In this document: in pieces, positions 45,001-54,000 of the stretch | Position numbering within the stretch: the first letter of the stretch is position 1 | How the letters are laid out: the number at the start of each line of letters is the position of its first letter | Assembly: GCA_948146395.1 (NCBI GenBank) | Contig: OX411543.1 | Coordinates: forward strand, 32,011,058 to 32,075,057 | Reading direction: 5' to 3' | Length of the DNA: 64,000 nt | Source of the DNA: Fragum whitleyi | Lineage: Eukaryota > Mollusca > Bivalvia > Cardiida > Cardiidae | The notes under the pieces: model-generated | What the model was told of the DNA's origin: nothing | The model's database searches: none | Seen by the model: the letters and a program-made list of their open reading frames with translations, nothing else | Made by a program: the position numbers and the translations under genes

Positions 45001-48000
45001 TAATCGTTACAACACTAATTAAAGATATCTGATTTTCATAACTTGAGCAATGAGCCCCATTATATCCTTGTCTATAAATAGATAGGGATATTATGGGACT
45101 AACTACTCAAATTCTAGGCCAACATCAAACCCCCTTTTTAGAATCCCTGGATCTGCTGCTGTGACCATATTTTTGTTGAGGTCCAGACAGCCAGTCTCCA
45201 TTCCTGGATCAGCACAAAAACGGGTATTATGGTTATAAAATGCTTTTTGTGGACTCGAAGCAAACTTTCTTTCAACAAAAGCCCCTAATCACGGGTACAG
45301 ACAAGCAGGGGTAGATATACTTACTTGAGATTGAGGAGTCAATTGAACTCCTAAAACATGCAATCAAGGAGTCCAACCTCAAGGTAAGGAGTCTGAATTT
45401 TCATCATGGGAGAACATTGTAGAAAAGAAGAAATTGCTTGTCATAAGCAATTTCTTCTTTTTCACAATGTTCTTCCAAAGATTTTTTTTTCTCAAAACAA
45501 TACAGAGGATGAAGGGAAATGTTTTCTTCAACAACTTTTGTAGTGAAAAGATCTACAGTTATAGCAAGTTTTAGAAAGGACACTGCTCTGAGCATTTGTT
45601 TTTTCAAAATAATCTCATATAACTCTTGGAGTCGATTGGACTTCTTATTTGCAAATGGAAGGAGTCCCAACTGGCAAACAAGGAGTCTTGGATTCCCTAA
45701 CTCCCCTTAGTGTCGAACGCTGAAAAGAGGGGATAAAATTTAATCCAGTCTAAAATCTTAATTTCCAAAAGAAACAGTTTATATTGTGGTAAGTCATTTG
45801 AATCCTCTCAATGAGATGATTCAAACAAGTACTCACAAAACAGGGTTTGAGCAATGACTGTTGAAATATTTTAACTTGAAATCTAAAATACATACACTAT
45901 CTGTAGCTCTGGTTAACTTACCTACAATTTCAATAGTCAGTCTCTCCAGGCCATAAAAGTTCTTACTATTGGCTACAGTTTTTATGTTTTTGGCAATATA
46001 TTTGTTGATTTCCTCCTTAAAATCATCATCCTCAGCAAAGGCTCTTATACCTGAATAAAAGAAATAATACATGTATAACATTTCAAAGTCAATTCATTGG
46101 GGAAAATTCTAAGCAAAGAAAAATTTTGTTTTCCTCCCCATAAAGTGCATCTGTGAGAAAACTAAAGCTGGTATTATGTCTTCGCAGCATTTTTTTTCTT
46201 TTGGCAGCCAAAGGCTCAAGATAAAAGAAATGATGACAATCCAAATGGGTATTTTCTATCAAAACCATTCTTGGTACTCATTGAAATCAGTACCCACAGC
46301 ATAGAATTTCATTATAGGGATGAGTATTTTTTTCACCTTGTTTATTGGAGTGTGATTGCCTAAGCACATTTAATAACTCCCTACGGGCATTATGTTCAAG
46401 CCATGTCCTAAGACAATTGCACTTTAAAATCTTACAATACATTGAGAAATACACAGGGCCCTTATAGTTCGCGTCCTATAGATCTGCATGTAAGTAAAAA
46501 TTAAAATACTTGGCCAAATAATAAAATGTTACTGTCTATTCTCTGTGTGTATATAGATCAATACACAAGATCTATTTTTAGATCCCATACTTAAGATGTA
46601 TTGTTATCTCACTAACTAAGTTTAATTTGACATTATGATAAGAAATTATTTTCTACCTAGTACTGATTCATTTTAATACGAAACCAGCTTGATTCAGCAT
46701 AGTTGAAAACATCACCAGATAATCTTTGTCGACTCACTATAAACTGGGCCTCAGAATCAGAACTGTACACTTGTGATCAAAAATATTTTGTTCTAATATT
46801 TCAATTCATAACTGATCAAATAGTGATGAAGATAAAAGGGGAACGAGGAATCTTCCAGCTCTGGACTTGCATATCGATGGTCTGGGGCGTTCCCGATATC
46901 CTTTTACATTTTTTACAGAAATAAAATGTAAAATTTAACCCTTTGCTATTTAATCCCTCCTTTTTACGTGTCTGTGATTTTATGATTGAGAAAACATTGT
47001 GGAAAAAGAAGAAATTGCTTCTGACAAGCAATTTCTTCTTTTTCCACACTATTTTCTACCCCACTGAATGGTTATTTTTCAAATAAAATCCACTTTAAAT
47101 TTTTGTCTGCAAAACCTTTGAATTTGGACAGGTCCAAAATTTTGTAAAACAGGAAAGGGTTAAAAGAGAATAGATGCAAGTCAGAGTAAAGGTCACAATA
47201 CCATGAAAATAGCTAGCTAAAACATCAGCTAGCGGTGTAGAAAATAATGGTTTAATTACATGCATATGATAGGTGAATTTAAATCTACTAAAGATGAAAA
47301 TATAAAGGTGAAAGAGAAATTTTAAACTAGGACTGCTGCAAGGTTATAAAGGACAGATTTTCATAAAGCTCCTCTTTTGCAAGTAGTAACTATGCAAAGT
47401 CATGTTATTATAAAATTCATTTATTTGTCGCCACTTAAATAATGTCATATAAGTTGAAATGAACAGAAGCAAGCAGGGTATCATTTTTGATAATTTCACT
47501 GGTTTGGCAGTGAGATGATCAAGTGACAATCTACAGTTGTTTCACGGTATTCCACCAAAAAGCATTAAAGAAATGTGTGTTATTTTATTTAATGTAATTA
47601 CAGGATGAAGATATAAGAGTGGCCCCAAGTATATGGTCAGTTGTTAGAGAGCACATGAAGGAAGCTGCATACCAAATATTGAACGGCCTGGTAGTCTAGT
47701 GGGATGATACCAGACTACTATCTAGATCTGTCAACTAGAGCTCAGCTGATTTGCTCCACAGACCTGAATCTACTGATATGGTATTAGACGAAAATTTAAG
47801 TGAATGAATGAATGAATGAATGTTTTTTCAAGTAAAAAAGCGTTTTTAAGTGTGACATGCTGAAATATTTCAGCATAGAAAAAATCAAGATCAATGAATC
47901 AATGGATAACATATAGAAAATGACCTCCACTTGTTTAATACACATTCTTCATCTGATCACAATATTTTTTTTAAATTGATAAAGGGCTACCAAAGGAACA

Positions 48001-51000
48001 TTCCAGTGAAATTTGGTCAATATCAATTCAAAGTTACCACTTTGTAGCATAAAGTGAAATGACCTCCAACAATAAAAGACATATTTTTCATCTGATAAAA
48101 ATAATTTTTCTAGACTAATAAGGGTTACCAAACATAACATACAGACAAAAGACCATAAAAGAAATATTTTCATTCTGATCACTGATAAAGGGTCACTATA
48201 GGAACATTTCAGTGAAATTGGGTTGATATCCATCATTTAGATCCTGAGAAAAGTCACATATTACCATATATGGAAATTAGCTACGCCCATTAAAGCCTTG
48301 TTTTTCATTAGATCAAAATCCTTGAACAACTTTGAAAAGGGTCATCCAAGGATCCTTCCTATGACGTTTGGACAAATTTCATTCAGTAGTTTTTGAGAAG
48401 ATTTTTAAAGGAAAATGTTTACAACCGGATGCATGGACACACAAACACACAAACGGATAGATGCATGACAGACACAGCACCATGACAATAGCTCCATTGG
48501 CTTTGGCCAGTGGAGGTTATTGATATTATTAAATACAGGAAGAAGTGTTTACTTTTTCAGATATTTGAAATTGCCTTAAAAATAAACCAGGATACCTGTT
48601 TTTTTTTGTGTGTGTGTATCTTATTTTATTGTTTTGTTTGGTACTGTTTTTTTCTTTTAAGTATATGAAAATAAACTTGTAGTTTCAATAAACTTTCATT
48701 TCATTCACACAGATCATATTTGACCAGTCTCATTACCATATCAAAATTGTGAAAAGTATTGTAGAACAGATTTGCAAGTCAACTTTTATGTTTCATTTTA
48801 GGCAGATTCTTAGAATGATTGATCTGAAATTTTAAAAATACAAACTTTGGTAAGCCTATTACTAGATGGTCACTTTTTTAGAGCTGTATGTTAAAACGCT
48901 TTGGCCATGCATATTAAAAACCCTATTTTCTACTAATGTTCTAATTTTCTGATTATATGAGTGCGAGAAATTTATGAAATAAGAATTCTGTGAGAATTAA
49001 ATAAGTAATTCTTACCAAATATTTGGTGCTCTTTTTTTTTCAAAATTGCATCAACAAATCAAATCAGTTCATCTTGTAAAAGGAGTTATCTGATTGGCTG
49101 CCTGTAAAACCCTCAGTATCAAGGTCAAAGGGTAAATATTAAAGGGAGGTAATTCTGTATTTTTTGTGTATATTTTGTACACAAAGACGTGATACCTAAG
49201 CACGTATCAGGCGTAAGGCAGGAGATGAGGTACTGGGTACAAGCCTTGGTGGCAGCTGGAATACGGAGTCGTTTGGACACATTATAGACGTCCTTGACTT
49301 GGTCATCTGGCACAGACAGTCTGAAATGATTGAAGAAGTCATTTGTGATCTTTCAGGTGAAAAGGTACCTTCTGGGTAGCACTTATATTGACGACCCTAT
49401 TCAGATATACATCATACATCTTAACCCTTTGCTGGTTAATCCCTGCTTTTTACGTGCCTGCTATTTTATGATTGAGAAAACATTGTGAACAAAGAAGAAA
49501 TTGCTTCTGACAAGCAATTTCTTCTTTTTACACTCTTTTTTCTACCCTACTGAATGATTATTTTTCAAATTGAATTCACTTTAAATTTTCGTCTGCAAAA
49601 CCTTTGAATTTGGACAAGTCCAACATTTTGTAAAACAGGAAAGGGTTAAGCAAGCTTGAGAAATACTGAGCCAAAATTGTGATCTCAAGAATTGTACAAA
49701 GATACAGATATATATAGGAAATACTGTATTTATCTTCATAACGCTCATGGGAGCTAAACATAACATGGTCAAGGAGCATTTATTTAGTATGCATATTCTG
49801 CTTTAAAAAATCATTCAAATTGATGTCTTTTAGACCTTTTTCCCATTAATTTGAGCTGAATTTCCTCTAAACAATCATAAAAATGAATCAGTTGATACTG
49901 CCTATTAACAAATATAGGCACCTACAACTGTATCATGCTGAGCCATCAATATTGTGTATACTCGAAGCAATTGTCTCCTTAAAACAGACTTTAATTCTTT
50001 TCTGAAGTTAACTTCCAGGGTGTCCTGCCTACTAAGTACTAACTTCAGATATTTGTTAGTCTTAGACACGGAAAACCTGCGTCCCTTTAACCCCCTTTAC
50101 AGAAATCCTGGATCCGCCACCATTGAACCAAGGTGAGCTAAAAATGCTGGTTTCATACCTACCTTGTTTGGTATGGAAACTTTATAGTCAGGTAGATGTA
50201 AGAGTAATTTGAAGTCTCTTTCTGATTTTGATATCCTTAATATGGGATTCATTTCAATTCTCTATTCTTTATTTTTTTTTTCAAAATAATTGATGATGAT
50301 GAAAACAGACAAACTATACCATCTTATCCCTATATTCATTCTTTATTCTTTTTTAAAGCAAAAAATTTCAAAATTGGGTCAATACATCAAGATACTACTC
50401 ACATTCTACAAGCAAATAAAATCTAAACCATCTCAAAATGCAAGAAATATTGTTGGACATAAGAAAGCACTTAATCAGTAGCAGTTTTTTTTTTACATTT
50501 TTTTTTTAATTTTTACTTCTTTTTGAGTTATCTGTAATGTACTGTATTTCCTCTAATAAAAGCGTCCTCTCTAATAGTAGCACCCCTACATTTTTTTTAC
50601 TAAGAAAACCCACTTCAAATGCCCAAATTTTAGAAACTTTTTGAGACTTGTTTAACTTTAATTTGAGATGAATTTTCTCTAAACAATCATTTATATGATT
50701 GTTTAGAGGAAATTTATCTAAAATTTGAGGGAAAAAGGCTTACAAGACATCATTTTAATGACTTTTTTAAAATCAGAAAATGCATACTAAAACAAGAGGA
50801 CCTTGATGGTCCTAGATCGTTCACCTGCGTCTCTTTGACCCCTGGGACTTCACATTTATTAAATAGGCAGATGTCAAAAAGGAGATGATTTCTACATAAG
50901 ATCAATACCATGGAATGTTTTCAGCCAAGAGCAAGACAGATATGCCTTTTCGCTCTTTGATTCTATGTAAAATGGGATGCACCAGGGTGGAGCCCAAATG

Positions 51001-54000
51001 TGACCCCAGGGTCTTGATATGAACAAACTTGGTAGGGGCCCACTAGATGATGCTACAAACTCAATAAAAAGCTGTCTGCCTTCTGGTTTCAGAGAAGTAG
51101 ATTTTTGAAGGTTTTCCTATTTTCACCCATTGTGCTCAGATGAGCTAAAAGGGATGCGCCCAGGTGGAGCCCAAATATGACCCCAGGGTCTTTATATGAA
51201 CAAACTTTATAGGGACCCACTAGATGATGCTACATACCAAATATGAAAGCTGTGTGCCCTATGGTTTTGGAAAAGAAGATTTTAAAAGATTTTCACTCTT
51301 TGAATCTATGTTAATAGGGTTGCACCCGAGTGGAGCCCAAATATGACCAGAGGGTCTTGATATGAACAAACTTGGTAGAGGTCCACTAGATGATGCTACA
51401 TACCAAATATGAAAGCTGTCTGCCTTCTGGTTTCAGAGAAGAAGATTTTTGAAGATTTTCATATTTTCACCCTTTTTGTTGAGGGTAAAGGGAAAGTTAA
51501 GGGTGGATTTCATTTATTTGAACAACTTTGGAAGAGCTTGACCCAAGGAACGTCCCTGCCAAGTTTCATCAAGATTGGCCCACTGGTTTGGGAGGAGAAG
51601 ATGTTTAAATTGTGGACGACGCACGACAGAAGACAGACACAGGACACTGTACAATCACAATAGCTCACCTTGAGCACTTTGTGCTCAGGTGAGCTAAAAA
51701 AGCTCCCAGGCCATGTTATGTATAGCTCATGGGAGCCTTTATTTGGAGAAATACGGAATGTTAGAATCATGTTAAAATGATAATGATCACTTCAGTAATT
51801 AACCCTTATCCTGCTAAATCTAAACAAATAGCCAATTTTTGGCACACTTTTACCAGCCTGGCTCAAACCCCCCCCCCTGTGACATAATGGGTGTAACACC
51901 CCCCCCCCCCATAATAAGGTGAAAAGTAAGCAGTGTGGGATAAGATCAGACTGCAAGTTAGTGCAGGCTGATCTCAGTCTATTTCTGTATGCAACAACTT
52001 TATTTACAACAGAAATTCTGGAATATGCCATTAACAGCATGAGAACTTGAGAAGGGTTATGATTTTTTCGCTGTTATATACAAGGTGTGTTAATTATAAA
52101 GTAATTAAACCAGGTAAGTCACAAGGTTATTGCCAATATTCTCTCTAGGCTATTTACATTTTTACCTCATATAATCAAAGATTATTGCCCTGGCAGCATG
52201 CAGCCTCAGTATCAGGTCATTGCATTTAAGATTAAGGTAAATCAGCTTTTATTGATAAAGATACAGTTATTTGCATGTGTTCATGGCAACTGTTGACTAT
52301 CTTTTGAAAGAACTCAAATTATTGAAAGGTAAACTCGCCAAATTGCGTCACAGCTAAGCCAGACCCTGCCTGGTGAATAAAAACGCAGAATACTACTGCA
52401 GCTTTCTCTTTCTTCAAGTTCCTTGAGTGGTATTGTTTGATTGGGGTTAAACACCAGTTTTAACAATTTTCGAGTCATATTCAGACAGACAGATAGATGG
52501 ACAGTTAAACAGACAAAAAGATGGATGGACACACTAGCACACACACCAAGCCATCATTGTGACAACTATGGGCCAACCTATTTCTGATCCCAGGCGGGTA
52601 TTGTTGCCTGCTATATCAGAGTATCTCTCAGACAGCGGGCTCCCAGCTCTAGACTGGCCCAAATATTGACTATCAGAAACTGAGAATAGCCAAGCATAGG
52701 CTATTCTGATAGTTGAAAGTGGGACCAGTCTACAACCAGGTATGATTCGGGCCAGAAATAAGTGTTGTGACTGTATGTCTCACTCACAACAAGCAAGCTC
52801 CACAAAAATTAATTAAACAATTAAAAGTTGAAACATAATGAGATGAATGTTGAAACCCGTCATTTTGTTTGAAACATTTTGCAGTTAAGGCAACTTATAT
52901 TTTATTTCAGCTTAGCCCTTGTCATGCTGAACCCGGAATATTCCTGCCTTGGCAGGAGCTAGACAAACATCAGCCTGCACATATGTGCAGTCTGATCTTT
53001 GTCTATACCACCTGTTTTTCCTTTTTCAGCCAGAAAAGTTTCAGAAATTATATTTTCAAATTTTGAATACTGATTCACAAGTAGGAAATACAGAGCTTTC
53101 AGCACTTTGATTTATATATAATTTTGCCAAAGTTTTTTATTCAGCATGACAAGGGTTATATAAGCTGTAGTTACCACATTTAAGTAGCCTACCATCAGTT
53201 TATCAAAAATCTTTCTTCTGTCAGATTAGAAAACACAAAACAGATAAAGAGAAATTATGAAAGAAATGATTCTAAGAATATACATATTCAGATTTGAAAT
53301 CAACACAGGGGTCCAGATAAGAGGGGTAAAACCAGTCTAAAATTTTAATTTCTCAATGAACCCTATGATGGTTCAATATCCAATATTTAGAGGCCCATAT
53401 GGAAGATTGGGAAACCAAATATGTAGCCTCTTTAAATAAAGCCGTTATTATTATTATTATTATTATGATGTGAGTACTCATTTCAATTGTCTCAATGAGG
53501 AAATTCCAATCAGTACCCACATACAAGGGTTCAAGCAAGAACTAGTGAAATATTTAAATATGAAATCTAAAATACTCCCTCTATCTGTAGCTCTGCGAAG
53601 ATTGTATGACCTAAGGACACAACCTGGTTACACGAAAACAAGGGACTTGAAAGTTCTATAACACAATCCCCAAATAAGTGTTATAGTTAAGTCAGGGATC
53701 CTTTGTTAATCAATTCATTAGAAGTAATTACACAGACTACACCCACATCCTTTCCATTTTGTCTTACGAAAAAATTCCCAGAGCCTTACAGTAAATGAGC
53801 TAGCCGTTTATTTATTATGATTGCAAGGGAAACAAGTTCTTAAAACTTGAATAAATCAAATCTCCCTATATTGGATAAGCAGCATAAGGAAATAAGAGGA
53901 GAAAAAGCAGGGACTTTGAAAAGTTCTCATAATAAGCGGTATCTAGACCTTGTTCTAACTGATTTCTTGTTATAAATGGAGTACACTGTACTCCATTGAT

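Larger units (their letters stand above)
34006..45016 (+). mobile_element. Outer element with AGTGTTGTAA ends, itself interrupted
   Basis: It starts agtgttgtaa and ends ttacaacact. The flanks aattaaagat at 33996-34005 and 45017-45026 are a 10-bp (at least 8-bp) direct repeat. Both ends are rich in ATCGAT/CGATAATCG motifs, as in hAT-like subterminal repeats. Without the inner 9.5-kb insertion it would be about 1.5 kb. Superfamily is inferred from the ends only. Confidence 0.78.
33848..45165 (+). mobile_element. hAT-type T MITE split by an 11-kb insertion
   Basis: Left end cagtggtaaatccaag and right end ctggatctgctgctg are an inverted pair of the CAGTGGCGGATCCAG type that is common on hAT elements. 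A second, shorter copy at 17758-18010 has the uninterrupted internal sequence ataaaagatatctgatt, which locates the insertion point here between 34005 and 45017. Confidence 0.7.

Noticed and set aside
46816..47049. 77-codon minus-strand frame with a lysine- and phenylalanine-rich start
   Set aside because: It is the central hairpin of a family G MITE; the same peptide appears in other G copies.
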